A DNA stretch of 39,405 nucleotides from Spirochaetaceae bacterium (GCA_031278935.1 JAITJK010000003.1:1-39405), one strand, 5' to 3'. Shown: positions 7,854 through 17,289, counted from the stretch's first letter. Translations and numbers: made by a program. The notes: generated by a model not told the origin, from the letters alone.

Positions 7854-7895
7854 CCCTAAGCACATAACACGCTAATACGCCTCCACGGTAGGTGG
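7854..7895. repeat. 42-bp dispersed repeat, copy 2
   Basis: It begins CCCTAAGCACATAACAC and ends AATACGCCTCCACGGTAGG followed by TGG. It lies about 50 bases after the stop of the coiled-coil gene and is followed by a GACAGATGG motif also seen at other copies. Confidence 0.8.
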
Positions 7896-7979
7896 TCATG
7901 ACAGATGGCCTGGGTAAGTGGTTGACTATTTGGGGGCTTGGGTCAAAAATGAGCTATACGTAAAGAAAAGAAGGTGTCT

Positions 7980-9983
7980 ATGAAAGAATATGATTGCTGG
8001 TTCCAAAAACAAACCCAGGCCCCGTGCCTTAGCGTACCGTCCCTGAAGCGGTTTTTTAGTGCCGGCGCCGGTATGGTGTATGATCACGCGATTGCGGAAT
8101 ACCGTTTCCTGCTCAAAAAATGTTGGGATATCCCGACAGAGGCCGTACCGGATCTCCGGTCTGCGGGAACCGTGCTGGGACTCGTGGCGGACCTAAACCC
8201 GCTCCTCCCAGGGAAAGAAACCCTGCCGGCAAAGATCCCGGCGGAAGGGTTTTATATCCGTATCGGCCATGAGCAATCGATCATTATCGCTGCGGACGAG
8301 GCGGGCCTGCTCTACGGCGTATACCGCTTCCTTGCCCTCCTTATGCAGGGCGCCCTAAAGCCGGGAGACGAAATCCAGGAGGCCCCTACCGCCCGGCTGC
8401 GTATGCTCAACCATTGGGACAACTTGGACGGCAGTATAGAACGAGGTTACGCAGGACGGTCCCTCTTTTATCAGGATAACCACCTTCAATACGATAAGGA
8501 ACGCATGGTAGCCTATGCCCGGCTGGCCGCATCAGTGGGGATTAACCGGATATCCATCAATAACGTAAATGTCCGGTCCGCAGCCAAGCTCCTCATTACC
8601 GAAGCCTATTTGCCGGCGGTGGCGGAGTTGGCCGCAGTGTTCCGGCCCTTCGGGATCCGCCTGTTGCCGGCCCTGAACTTCGCCGCCCCCAAGAGCATCG
8701 GCGGCCTTAGCACCGCAGACCCCCTGGATCCGGCGGTGGCCGCCTGGTGGAAGGAGCAGATAAGCCTGGTATACCGGTATATCCCAGACTTGGCGGGGTT
8801 CATCGTCAAGGCGGATTCCGAAGGGGAGAGCGGCCCCTTCCAGTACGGGCGGACCCATGCGGAGGGCGCCAATATGCTGGCTGCGGCCCTGAAGCCCCAC
8901 GGCGGCGAGCTTATTTGGCGTTGTTTCGTGTACAACTGCCAGCAAGACTGGCGGGACCATTCGATGGACCGGGCCCGGGCGGCTTATGATAACTTTATCG
9001 CCCTGGACGGACAGTTCGCGGACAACGTGCTTTTACAGATCAAGTACGGCCCCCTGGACTTCCAGGTGCTTGAACCGGTGATGCCCCTGTTCGGCGCGCT
9101 GAAGAATACCCGGTATGTGATGGAGCTACAAATCACCCAGGAATACACGGGTCACCAGATAGATCTGTGCTTCCTGCCCTGGCTTTGGGAACGCATCATG
9201 GCCTTCGACACCGCTTATGGCCCCCAGAGCCGCATCAGAGACCTGGCCGGAAAAAGCCTTGAGGGATTTGCGGCGGTAGCCAATACTGGACGGGATACCA
9301 ACTGGACCGGTCATACCCTGGCGCAGGCCAACCTCTACGGCTTTGGCCGTATGGCGTGGAATCCGGCCTTAGAGTCCGAAGCAATCGCCCGGGAATGGAG
9401 CGCCCTCACCTTTGGGCCGGGCCATACCGCCGAGACCATCGCGGGGATACTCCTAGCGTCCTACCCGGCTTATGAGAACTACAACGCCCCCTTCGGTATT
9501 TGTTTCATGGTAACTCCGGGAATCCATTACGGCCCGAATATCGAGGGCTACGAGTTTTCCAAGTGGGGCACCTATCACCGGGCGGACCGAAAGGCCATCG
9601 GCGTGGACCGCACATCCCAGGGTACCGGCTACACGGGCCTCTATGCCCCGGAAAACGCCCGGCGTTTTGAGGACCCGGCGCAGTGTCCTGAAAAGCTGCT
9701 GTTGTTTTTTCACCGGCTGAACTACGACTACCGGATGAAAAACGGCGAGACCCTGTTGCAGAACATCTACGACACTCATTTCGTCGGGTATGACCAGGTA
9801 GCGGTCATGGTGGAAACCTGGAAAAGCCTTGAAAACGACCTGGACGGCGAAGTCTACGATTCGGTCCTTTCCCGGTTTGAGCGGCAGTTGGAGAACGCCC
9901 GGGAATGGCGGGATCAGATAAACACCTATTTTTACCGTAAAACCGGCATAGCCGATGCACGGGGCCGAAGGATTTACGACTAA
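7980..9983 (+). CDS. aguA: Alpha-glucuronidase, GH67
   Basis: GH67 enzymes remove 4-O-methyl-glucuronic acid from the non-reducing end of xylo-oligosaccharides. The 667-residue length is typical. The hallmark H-W-D-N-L-D-G-S-I-E-R-G-Y-A-G lies at about 145-159, the V-K-A-D-S-E-G region around 280 carries a conserved carboxylate, and the W-R-x-F-x-Y segment follows. There is no signal peptide, so it acts in the cytoplasm on imported aldouronic acids. The ATG at 7980 follows AGAAGG by five bases; the GTG two codons earlier would overlap that site. No xylanase or xylooligosaccharide transporter is present, so partners must lie elsewhere. Confidence 0.95.
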   Translation: MKEYDCWFQKQTQAPCLSVPSLKRFFSAGAGMVYDHAIAEYRFLLKKCWDIPTEAVPDLRSAGTVLGLVADLNPLLPGKETLPAKIPAEGFYIRIGHEQSIIIAADEAGLLYGVYRFLALLMQGALKPGDEIQEAPTARLRMLNHWDNLDGSIERGYAGRSLFYQDNHLQYDKERMVAYARLAASVGINRISINNVNVRSAAKLLITEAYLPAVAELAAVFRPFGIRLLPALNFAAPKSIGGLSTADPLDPAVAAWWKEQISLVYRYIPDLAGFIVKADSEGESGPFQYGRTHAEGANMLAAALKPHGGELIWRCFVYNCQQDWRDHSMDRARAAYDNFIALDGQFADNVLLQIKYGPLDFQVLEPVMPLFGALKNTRYVMELQITQEYTGHQIDLCFLPWLWERIMAFDTAYGPQSRIRDLAGKSLEGFAAVANTGRDTNWTGHTLAQANLYGFGRMAWNPALESEAIAREWSALTFGPGHTAETIAGILLASYPAYENYNAPFGICFMVTPGIHYGPNIEGYEFSKWGTYHRADRKAIGVDRTSQGTGYTGLYAPENARRFEDPAQCPEKLLLFFHRLNYDYRMKNGETLLQNIYDTHFVGYDQVAVMVETWKSLENDLDGEVYDSVLSRFERQLENAREWRDQINTYFYRKTGIADARGRRIYD

Positions 9984-10012
9984 GCCCCGGAAACCGGGCG
10001 GGGGTAGCCCCC
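9984..10012 (+). other. Hairpins after aguA
   Basis: CCCCGG-AAA-CCGGG is followed at once by GGGGG-TAG-CCCCC (10000-10012), giving one or two very GC-rich hairpins just after the stop. There is no U tract, so termination would need another factor; the element may instead stabilise the 3' end. The second hairpin runs into a 42-bp repeat copy. Confidence 0.45.
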
Positions 10013-10033
10013 AATACGCCGCCACGGCAGGGG
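10001..10033. repeat. 42-bp dispersed repeat, copy 3 (partial)
   Basis: The conserved half AATACGCCGCCACGGCAGG is present at 10013-10031, preceded by a divergent left half. It lies about 20 bases after the alpha-glucuronidase stop codon. Confidence 0.65.
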
Positions 10034-10064
10034 CCCCCGCGCTTGTTATGGGAATGTTCAATCC

Positions 10065-10093
10065 TTGCTGGAATATCCGAGATGGTCTATACT
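10065..10093 (+). promoter_or_regulatory. Sigma-70-type promoter of the GH3 lipoprotein gene
   Basis: TTGCTG (10065-10070) is followed after exactly 17 bases by TATACT (10088-10093). Start would be near 10100, leaving a leader of about 20 bases that contains AGGAGA (10111-10116). Confidence 0.75.
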
Positions 10094-10121
10094 ACAAATA
10101 TTCAATATTAAGGAGAAATTT

Positions 10122-12503
10122 ATGAAGTTTGTTCGTATTTGCACCCTTGCCGCAGTCTGTTTGGCTTTAGGCGCGTGCACCAGCAACAAATCCACCAAAG
10201 AGATTAGCACCCATAGTACGGTCCACGTTACCGTAGCTAATCCTAATGGCGGTCCCACCTTGGGCTACGCCAAAAACAGCGGGCTGAAAGTGTTGAAAGT
10301 GAAAGAGGGAACAGATACCTATTCCTTTAAAGACATGAATGGTAATGGCAAACTTGATGTCTGGGAAGATTGGCGGAAACCCGTCGATGAACGGGCGCAA
10401 GCCCTGTCCAAAGAGCTGACCATTGATGAAATTGCCGGGTTAATGCTCTTTAGCTCCCACGAACAGAACCCGGAAGCCGGTTTAACCGAGGCTCAAAAGA
10501 AATACCTTAAGGAAGACAACTTAAGAAATGTGCTGAACGCCGGAAGCAACGACGTCGAAGCCCTGGTAAGCTGGAACAATGCTATGCAGGCCTATGTAGA
10601 AGGCTTCATCAAAGAGGGGCATAAGGTCATTCCCGTAAACTTCAGTTCCGATCCCCGAAGCACCGCTGGATCCGACGCCCAGTACAACGCGGAGGGCGAA
10701 GATATTTCCCGGTGGCCCTCGAATTTAGGCATCGCCGCAACCTTCGACCCGGAAATTATGCGGACCTTCGCCCGTATTGCCGCAGAAGAATACCGGGGAA
10801 TGGGTATTGCTACCGCCCTGGGACCCCAAATCGAGCTCGCAACGGATCCTCGTTGGCTCAGATTCGACGGCACCTTTGGTGAAAATACCCGGCTCGCCGT
10901 CGATATGGCTGAAGCCTACGTTGACGGCTCCCAATCCACCTACATCAATGGAGAAGATACCGGCTGGGGAGTCCGGTCGATTAACGCTATGATCAAACAC
11001 TTCCCTGGAGACGGTATGGGCGAAAGTGGCCGGGAATCCCACCTTGAAGGGGGCAAATACGCCGTGTATCCCGGTGATAATTTCCAAGAACACCTTAAAC
11101 CCTTTATCGACGGAGGGCTCAACCTGAAAGGCAAAACCAAACAAGCCGCTTCGGCGATGCTTTCTTATTCCGTAGCCATCGGCGCGGATGGAAATCCCCT
11201 CTTCGGTCTGAACCGAGGTTCCGCGTATGATCAAAGCAAAATCGATATGCTGCGGAAAGACCACCAATACGAGGGCGTTCTGTGTACCGACTGGGGCGTT
11301 ACCGTAGCCATGAGCGATCCCGCTAAACCTTCTTTTGGTATGGCTTGGGGTGCGGAAAACCTCTCCGTAGAAGAACGGCATTACGCCATCTTGCTGGCCG
11401 GAATGGATATGTTCGGCGGCAACAACGATAAAAAACCGATCCTTGCGGCTTACGATATGTGGGTAAGGGATTTCGGTGAAGCCTCTGCAAAAGAGCGATT
11501 CCAGCTTTCCGGCAAACGGCTGCTTACGCTGCTTTTTAACGTAGGGCTGTTTGAAAATCCTTATCTGGACCTCGATGAATCCAAAGCCTCGGTGGGCAGC
11601 CAAGATAAACGAGATGCCGGTTATCAGGCGCAGCTTGCTTCTATTGTAATGCTCAAGAATAAAAACAACGTCATTCGTACCGGCCTTTTGGAGAGCTACA
11701 AAGATGCCGTGGCCTACATTCCTTCTTCGATTCATCACAATTTTCCGTCCATCTGGGCTCCCGCGGCTGATACTGCGGATCCTACCATGAATATCGAGAC
11801 CGCCAAAAGATATTTCAAAGAGGTTCTCTCCGATACGCCGGTCAAGGATGCCGAGGGAAACGTAACCGGCTTTACTGCCCCGGACCTTTCCACGGTGGAT
11901 GTTATCATCATCGGGATGCAGAGTCCCGACTCAGGTGGCGTGTTCAGTAACGCGGGTTTCGATAAAGACGATAGAACCTTCTATCCCCTTTCGTTGCAGT
12001 ACCGTCCCTACACGGCTACCAGCACCGCCGTGCGCCAGACCTCCATCAGCGGGGATATTCTGGAGGACGCAAAAGAAAACCGCTCCTATTATAATAAAAC
12101 CTCTCGGATTTCTAACGAATACGATCTCGATGCGTTCCTGAAGGCAAAAGAAGCCGCCGCAGCCATCGAAGCCAATACGGGGAAACATATTCCCGTGCTG
12201 GTAGCCCTCAAAGCGAAAAATCCGGTCATGGTCGGTGAGTTTGAACCCCAGGCTGACGCTATCGTTACCGGTTTTTCCGTAGACGACGCCGCATATTTCG
12301 ATATTCTTCTGGGAAAAACGGAACCGAAGGGTTTGCTGCCTATGCAGTTCCCCAAAGATATGATCACGGTGGAAGCTAATAAAGAAGACCTAGGTCAGGA
12401 TATGACCCCGTATACCGATGAAATGGGTAACCTCTATGATTTTGGCTACGGCTTGAACTATAGCGGCGTTATTTCCGACACCCGCACGGCCAAATACCAA
12501 TAG
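10122..12503 (+). CDS. GH3 glycoside hydrolase lipoprotein (beta-glucosidase-like)
   Basis: The 793-residue protein has a lipoprotein signal with lipobox L-G-A-C (Cys 19), so it should be anchored in a membrane facing the periplasm or outside. A D-x-N-x-N-G-x-L-D-x-x-E-D-W segment, a Ca-binding-like loop common in this GH3 subgroup, precedes the GH3 N-terminal barrel with KHFPG and C-T-D-W-G (nucleophile Asp near 390). A GH3 C-terminal domain ends in G-Y-G-L-N-Y. The ATG at 10122 follows AGGAGA; a longer reading lacks a signal. It has its own strong promoter. Base use is more AT-rich than flanking genes, hinting at separate acquisition. Substrate is not certain; beta-glucosides or xylosides are likely. 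Confidence 0.88.
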   Translation: MKFVRICTLAAVCLALGACTSNKSTKEISTHSTVHVTVANPNGGPTLGYAKNSGLKVLKVKEGTDTYSFKDMNGNGKLDVWEDWRKPVDERAQALSKELTIDEIAGLMLFSSHEQNPEAGLTEAQKKYLKEDNLRNVLNAGSNDVEALVSWNNAMQAYVEGFIKEGHKVIPVNFSSDPRSTAGSDAQYNAEGEDISRWPSNLGIAATFDPEIMRTFARIAAEEYRGMGIATALGPQIELATDPRWLRFDGTFGENTRLAVDMAEAYVDGSQSTYINGEDTGWGVRSINAMIKHFPGDGMGESGRESHLEGGKYAVYPGDNFQEHLKPFIDGGLNLKGKTKQAASAMLSYSVAIGADGNPLFGLNRGSAYDQSKIDMLRKDHQYEGVLCTDWGVTVAMSDPAKPSFGMAWGAENLSVEERHYAILLAGMDMFGGNNDKKPILAAYDMWVRDFGEASAKERFQLSGKRLLTLLFNVGLFENPYLDLDESKASVGSQDKRDAGYQAQLASIVMLKNKNNVIRTGLLESYKDAVAYIPSSIHHNFPSIWAPAADTADPTMNIETAKRYFKEVLSDTPVKDAEGNVTGFTAPDLSTVDVIIIGMQSPDSGGVFSNAGFDKDDRTFYPLSLQYRPYTATSTAVRQTSISGDILEDAKENRSYYNKTSRISNEYDLDAFLKAKEAAAAIEANTGKHIPVLVALKAKNPVMVGEFEPQADAIVTGFSVDDAAYFDILLGKTEPKGLLPMQFPKDMITVEANKEDLGQDMTPYTDEMGNLYDFGYGLNYSGVISDTRTAKYQ

Positions 12504-12627
12504 CGCACCACTCTAACGAGGCTGCCGGGAAAGGTTGCTAGTGCGATCCCGGTAGTCTCAACCGGATGGTATGCCCCGGCAGTTCCCTTTTTTCGCCGCC
12601 AGTGAAGCAAAACCCCGGAGCGATCCT

Positions 12628-12633
12628 TATAAT
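12628..12633 (+). promoter_or_regulatory. Consensus -10 box just before comEC
   Basis: A perfect TATAAT ends four bases before the ATG at 12638. No good -35 was seen, and GGAG at 12617-12620 is too far upstream to be the ribosome binding site for this start. Confidence 0.45.
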
Positions 12634-12637
12634 ACGT

Positions 12638-14140
12638 ATGGGTGAAATAGTACCGGTTCCCCCGATCCTCTATGGAGCTGCAGGAACCGCTCTGGGGTAT
12701 TACAGTTTCCGGTTTCTGGCGCGGCAGGAGGCCCTATCGGGCGTCCTGGCCCTCATGGTCGCCCTGGTGAGCGTCCTGCATGTCCTCGCCTGCCATCCCT
12801 GGGCGACTGGTTTATCGGTGAAGGTCCAGCGCCAGATGCGCCGGTTCCGAATATACGCCCTGGTCCTGGCATTAGGGGTCGCCCTGGGCCTTAGTGTGGG
12901 AAGCCAGATATCGGCTCTCTGGTTCGGCATCCCGGAAGACCAGGTCCGGGGTCTCTATGGGTCCTTGACCGAAGACCCTCGGGCTTTTCCGGATTACCGA
13001 GGCATGGCTTCCCTATCCGTGTACCAGGTTGAAGGTCCCGGGGGCCTCAAAGCCTCGGCCAGAGGCAGCGTGCAGGTATTTTTTCCCGCCGACTCGTTCC
13101 CCCGCATACAGGCCTTTGGCCGTGGGAGCGTGGTGTATCTCCCAGGGACGCTGATTACCCCGCCCCAAGCAACCGGGAACACGCCGCCTAAGCGCTTCCG
13201 CGCCCAAGCACTGCACCTCTTAAAACCCGCTTCAGCCCTGGAACAAAGGCGGACCCGAGGACGGATGCGCCTGAGAGAACGGTTGGAGGACGCGCCCTGG
13301 GCCGGCCTTGCTGAAGCGTTGCTCTTGGGGGTCAAGGATAACTTGGATACTGAGGTGGCAGTAGCCTTTCGCTCCGCTGGGTGTTCCCACATCTTGGCCC
13401 TCTCAGGGATGCATCTCGCCCTACTGACCACGGTGCTCACGTTCCTCCTCACCCGAGTTCTGGGCCTCAAAGCCGCAGCCGTGGGCGGGGGCCTTGGTAT
13501 CATCGCCTATGTCTACATGGCGGGGAACTTCCCCTCCCTTACCCGGGCGGCGATCATGTATCTCCTGGGAAGCCTCTGCGCCCTAGGGCCCTTCCCCAAA
13601 TCCGGGGTACGGGTAAGGCAGCGGGCCGTGCTGGGCATGGCCTTCATCATCCAACTCATCGGTTCCCCCCAAGCCGGACAAAGTCTCTCCTTCATCCTCT
13701 CCTACCTCGCCTTAGGGGGGCTTCTCTTCATCGCCCCGGCTATCCATGACCTCTTTCGGGGCCGCCTCCCGGAAATCCTGGCCCAGCCTCTTGCCGCATC
13801 CATTGGGGCCTTCATCGCCACGGCCCCGGTAAGTGCCTGGGTCTTCGGCGTCCTGCGTCCTGTGGGGATCCTTGCGGGACTCCTGATCGTGCCCCTGGTC
13901 ACAGCGTTCATGCTCATCGCCTTGGCTGCCTGGATCCTACCGGGAACCGCTCTTGGGCTAATCCTCACCATCCTGTATGATATACTCACCGGGATAGCTG
14001 CTGGGAGTGCCCGGATTCCCGGAATCTCCGGAGCAGCGCCCTGGGTCGTAATGACCCTATCCCTGGGAAGTGCAGGAGTCCTCATGGCCGTGAGCCATAG
14101 ACAGACCCTGAGGAGGAGCATTCTTGTCCCTTTTGACTGA
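12638..14140 (+). CDS. comEC: ComEC/Rec2-type DNA uptake channel
   Basis: ComEC is the inner-membrane channel that carries single-stranded DNA into the cytoplasm during transformation. The roughly 500-residue protein has N-terminal membrane segments, an OB-like soluble part (about 100-200) and the Competence domain with the hallmark G-C-S-H-I-L-A-L-S-G-M-H and a later F-P-S-L-T-R-A, followed by many membrane helices. The C-terminal metallo-beta-lactamase domain of long ComEC forms is absent. The ATG at 12638 was chosen over a start 24 codons earlier because the added residues do not look like protein. It overlaps rsmA by 17 bases. Whether the organism is competent cannot be told. Confidence 0.85.
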   Translation: MGEIVPVPPILYGAAGTALGYYSFRFLARQEALSGVLALMVALVSVLHVLACHPWATGLSVKVQRQMRRFRIYALVLALGVALGLSVGSQISALWFGIPEDQVRGLYGSLTEDPRAFPDYRGMASLSVYQVEGPGGLKASARGSVQVFFPADSFPRIQAFGRGSVVYLPGTLITPPQATGNTPPKRFRAQALHLLKPASALEQRRTRGRMRLRERLEDAPWAGLAEALLLGVKDNLDTEVAVAFRSAGCSHILALSGMHLALLTTVLTFLLTRVLGLKAAAVGGGLGIIAYVYMAGNFPSLTRAAIMYLLGSLCALGPFPKSGVRVRQRAVLGMAFIIQLIGSPQAGQSLSFILSYLALGGLLFIAPAIHDLFRGRLPEILAQPLAASIGAFIATAPVSAWVFGVLRPVGILAGLLIVPLVTAFMLIALAAWILPGTALGLILTILYDILTGIAAGSARIPGISGAAPWVVMTLSLGSAGVLMAVSHRQTLRRSILVPFD

Positions 14141-15041
14141 CGCCGTGCGGATCTCGTCGGCAGATCCTCCCCTAAACTACGATTCCCCCGCAGCTTTGCG
14201 GGCCTTTCTTGAAGCCCAGGGCTTAGGTATGCGTAAGCGCCTAGGCCAGCATTTTCTGATTAATCCCCGTGCCCGGGGGCACTTGCTGGATGCTCTGGAC
14301 TTGAGTCCAGGCGAGGGAGTGTGGGAGATAGGCCCAGGACTGGGGGCCATGACCTTCGGCCTTTTAGAACAAGGGCTCCGGGTCCGGGCCTTTGAGCTGG
14401 ATAGTGGGTTTTGCCAGGTATTAACGCAGCTTTTCGGGGATAATCCCCGGTTCTGCCTTGTCCCAGGGGACGTTCTTAAAACCTGGCCCCAGGCTGGGGA
14501 CGAGCGCTATCTTTTGGGGAACCTTCCGTATACCATTGGGTCCCGACTGGTAGGAGCCTTGATCGAGGGGCGGCGTTTTTTTACCCGTATGGTGGTGCTA
14601 CTCCAGCGAGAACTGGTCCAGCGGATGATCGCCCGGCCCGGTAGTAAGGACTATTCCTCCTTTTCCGTGCTGTGCCAGTCTTTTTACACTATGAGCCCCC
14701 TGTCGGTCCTGAAAGGGCCATCCTTTTATCCTGCACCCCACGTGGATTCCCAGGGCCTGCGCTTGGAACTTCGGGCCGATGTCCGGCCCGATAGCTACAG
14801 CCCACTCTTTCAGCCGCTGGTACGGCGACTCTTTGCATCCCGGCGCAAGACCATTAACCATAACTTATACGATTACGTGGTTTCCACTATACTGAAGACC
14901 GGGGGACTTGAGGCCCAGGAGTTTACCCGGAAGGCTCTTGAGCGCTGCGGTATACCAGAAAATACCCGGGCCGAGGCATTGGATGGGGAAACCTTTGCCG
15001 CCCTAGCCGCCCTCTTGGAGGGCATGAAGCTGCATATCTAA
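14124..15041 (+). CDS. rsmA: 16S rRNA dimethyladenosine transferase
   Basis: RsmA (KsgA) dimethylates two adjacent adenines in helix 45 of 16S rRNA using SAM during small-subunit maturation. G-Q-H-F-L (41-45), the SAM loop E-I-G-P-G-L-G (68-74) and catalytic motif N-L-P-Y (133-136) are all present; 305 residues is slightly long for the family because of about 35 extra N-terminal residues. The start is a TTG at 14124, strongly supported by AGGAGGAG at 14111-14118. It begins inside the end of comEC, so the two are coupled, and the yggS-type gene follows after nine bases. Confidence 0.95.
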   Translation: MSLLTDAVRISSADPPLNYDSPAALRAFLEAQGLGMRKRLGQHFLINPRARGHLLDALDLSPGEGVWEIGPGLGAMTFGLLEQGLRVRAFELDSGFCQVLTQLFGDNPRFCLVPGDVLKTWPQAGDERYLLGNLPYTIGSRLVGALIEGRRFFTRMVVLLQRELVQRMIARPGSKDYSSFSVLCQSFYTMSPLSVLKGPSFYPAPHVDSQGLRLELRADVRPDSYSPLFQPLVRRLFASRRKTINHNLYDYVVSTILKTGGLEAQEFTRKALERCGIPENTRAEALDGETFAALAALLEGMKLHI

Positions 15042-15050
15042 GGAGAAACG

Positions 15051-15752
15051 GTGAGTATGGCCATCATGGACGCCCTTGCGCGTATACGGGAACGGATACA
15101 AGCAGCCTGTATCCGTTCAGGACGAGAAATCGAAACGGTAAAGCTTATGGGGGTATCGAAGTTTCAGACCCTTGAGCGCATAGAAGCGGCCTTTGATGCA
15201 GGAATCCGGCTCTTTGGGGAAAGCCGGGTCCAGGAAGCGGCGCAAAAATTCATCCCTTTTAAGGGACAACACCCGGAAGCGGAAGTGCACCTCATCGGCT
15301 CCCTACAGCGAAATAAGGCCAAGGCCGCAGCCGCCCTGTTTGAGACCATCCAGTCTGTAGACCGGGAGGCCCTGATCCGGGAACTGGGGGCCTTGACTGC
15401 GGGGCGGGAGCGGTCCTTAGGAATTCTCCTTGAGCTGCATACCGGGGAGGAGACGAAGCGCGGGTTTTCTGATGAAAGGGCCCTCTGCCAAGCGGCGGAA
15501 CAAGTCCTCGCCTATCCGGGCCTGGTTCTCCGAGGACTTATGACCATGGCGCCCTATACAGATGACCGTGCGGTGATTCGCAGGTCCTTCCGTGCCCTGG
15601 TTTCCGCCCAAGGCGCCCTGGTTTCCCGATTCCCGGAGAGCGACTGGTCCTGCCTTTCCATGGGTATGTCCCATGATTTTGAAATCGCCATTGAAGAAGG
15701 GTCCACCTTGCTGCGAATCGGCACGGCCCTCTTCGGGGAACGGACCCTATGA
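15051..15752 (+). CDS. YggS/PROSC-type PLP homeostasis protein
   Basis: This family binds pyridoxal 5'-phosphate on an alanine racemase-like barrel and balances free PLP; no enzyme activity is established. The PLP lysine is in G-V-S-K (34-37), and the family segment F-G-E-S-R-V-Q-E (usually F-G-E-N-x-x-Q-E) follows; H-x-I-G-x-L-Q-x-N-K and the late M-G-M-S-x-D-F-x-x-A-I block complete it. The length of 233 is normal. The GTG at 15051 lies five bases after AGGAG; the ATG at 15057 is a possible alternative. It overlaps the next gene by four bases. Confidence 0.92.
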   Translation: MSMAIMDALARIRERIQAACIRSGREIETVKLMGVSKFQTLERIEAAFDAGIRLFGESRVQEAAQKFIPFKGQHPEAEVHLIGSLQRNKAKAAAALFETIQSVDREALIRELGALTAGRERSLGILLELHTGEETKRGFSDERALCQAAEQVLAYPGLVLRGLMTMAPYTDDRAVIRRSFRALVSAQGALVSRFPESDWSCLSMGMSHDFEIAIEEGSTLLRIGTALFGERTL

Positions 15753-16273
15753 AGGACCGCCTGGCCCTAGTTCTGGGCTTGTGCGCTGGGTTGCTCCTTC
15801 CCACCCATGCCCAAACTACCGCTACTTCTGGGCAGACCAACACGGCCACTTCAGAATCCGTTTCCGCCACCACGGCTACTGCGGCCTTTGATACCACGGG
15901 TTTCCCTCAATGGGCGAAGGATCTCCGCCGGGGGGAGATTATCGCCTTTGGGTCCTTTCCGTTCAGTATGTTTTTCTCCCTCACCCTCATAGATACCTAC
16001 CGTATGGCCACCCATGATTGGGACACCCAGTACGCGCCCTGGCCCTTTAAGGGAGCGGGAGCTGTGGATCGGACCGAGGATGAGCAAATGCTCACCATTA
16101 CTATGGCCGTCACGACTTCCCTGGTCATAGCCCTGGTGGATTTTGTCATCCACCGGTATAAGCGAGCCCAAGAAGCCCGGAAACGCGAAGCCCTACCCGC
16201 CGGGGTTCCCATCATCATACGAACGCCCTTGAGCCAGGAAGCAACGGAGAGCGCGGCGGCTGAGGCGCCCTAA
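15749..16273 (+). CDS. Membrane protein of unknown function
   Basis: The 174-residue protein has a signal peptide or N-terminal anchor (about 4-20, ending T-H-A-Q), then a Thr/Ala/Ser-rich linker, a short hydrophobic stretch around 70-85 and a clear membrane helix at about 112-130 followed by a basic 'HRYKRAQEARKRE' segment that should lie in the cytoplasm. No family was recognised. It starts with ATGA overlapping the yggS-type stop and ends two bases before the pseudouridine synthase, so it belongs to the same transcript. The context gives no clear role. Confidence 0.75.
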   Translation: MKDRLALVLGLCAGLLLPTHAQTTATSGQTNTATSESVSATTATAAFDTTGFPQWAKDLRRGEIIAFGSFPFSMFFSLTLIDTYRMATHDWDTQYAPWPFKGAGAVDRTEDEQMLTITMAVTTSLVIALVDFVIHRYKRAQEARKREALPAGVPIIIRTPLSQEATESAAAEAP

Positions 16274-16274
16274 G

Positions 16275-17198
16275 GTGCCTTCCTACTGCGGTATGGTGGG
16301 TCCCTTGCCCAGCCCGCTTCGGCTTGACCGGTATGCGGCGGAGTATCTGTGCCTCCTTAGCCGTTCTCAGCTGAAAGCCCGGGCCCTACAGGTTACGCTA
16401 AACGGTCGGGTGGTAAAGCCCTCCCGGCTGGTTCGCCCAGGAGACTATCTGGAGCTCACTTGGACGGAGGACGAACCCCAGGAATTAGTCCCTGAGGACC
16501 TGCCCCTGGATATTATCTATGAAGATCAGCAGGTAGTGGTAGTGAATAAGGCCCAGGGCATGGTGGTGCATCCCGGGGCAGGGAATTACCGGGGTACCCT
16601 GGCTAATGCCCTGCTCTTTCGGGTCCTGCACCGGGGTGGCGTGCCTCCGGGGGAGGCCTTTCGTCCAGGGATCATTCATCGTTTGGACAAAGATACCTCC
16701 GGGGTGATCATTGCAGCCTATACGAAGGAGGCTTTGGCCTTTATCACTGGACAATTCAAGGCCCGCGCGGTACGAAAAGGTTACCGGGCATTGGTTCGCG
16801 GCGTTTTACCTGTTTCTTCCGGGCTTATTGCGACTCAGATTTGCCGGGACTCTCAGGACCGGAAACGGTTCACCGTTTCTCAAGACCGGGGTAAGACAGC
16901 CCTCACCCGCTACCGGGTAATCCGGTCTTGGAGCGGGTATTCCCTGCTGGCCTTAATGCCAAAAACCGGCCGCACCCATCAGCTTCGGGTACACCTACGC
17001 CATATCGGGTACCCTATCCTGGGGGATCCCCTGTACGGCGGGCTGGACCGCGCCTTCCCCGGCTTAGGCCTCATGCTCCACGCCCAGAGTCTCCGCCTCA
17101 TCTTACCCGGAGAGTCATCCCCCCGAACCTTCAAGGCGCCGCTGCCCTACCGGTTCCGGAATATGTTCCACTATTTGCCCTGGAGGCGTAGTCCCTGA
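16275..17198 (+). CDS. RluA-family rRNA pseudouridine synthase
   Basis: The 307-residue protein has an N-terminal S4 RNA-binding domain (about 11-65) and a RluA catalytic domain with H-R-L-D-K-D-T-S-G (135-143), Asp 138 being the catalytic aspartate. K-T-G-R-T-H-Q-L-R-V-H-L lies later. Domain order matches RluD, which modifies 23S rRNA helix 69, but RluC-type targets cannot be excluded, so no symbol is given. The GTG start lacks a Shine-Dalgarno sequence and probably depends on coupling to the gene before it; an ATG six codons on is an alternative. It is the last gene of the comEC-rsmA run. Confidence 0.92.
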   Translation: MPSYCGMVGPLPSPLRLDRYAAEYLCLLSRSQLKARALQVTLNGRVVKPSRLVRPGDYLELTWTEDEPQELVPEDLPLDIIYEDQQVVVVNKAQGMVVHPGAGNYRGTLANALLFRVLHRGGVPPGEAFRPGIIHRLDKDTSGVIIAAYTKEALAFITGQFKARAVRKGYRALVRGVLPVSSGLIATQICRDSQDRKRFTVSQDRGKTALTRYRVIRSWSGYSLLALMPKTGRTHQLRVHLRHIGYPILGDPLYGGLDRAFPGLGLMLHAQSLRLILPGESSPRTFKAPLPYRFRNMFHYLPWRRSP

Positions 17199-17289
17199 CG
17201 GAATGGCGGTTAGGAAGCGGATCGCGCCTCGCTACGGTTTTCCGCCGATCATCCGTGTCACGTTCACCCCAGGTTCCCCCTGTCTAGCC

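Noticed and set aside
7237..7895. CRISPR array made of the 42-bp repeats
   Set aside because: Spacing is irregular (hundreds to thousands of bases), copies diverge, orientation varies and no cas genes are present.
10725..11738. 337-codon minus-strand frame inside the GH3 lipoprotein gene
   Set aside because: Shadow of a clear GH3 protein with catalytic motifs; no promoter or ribosome site of its own.
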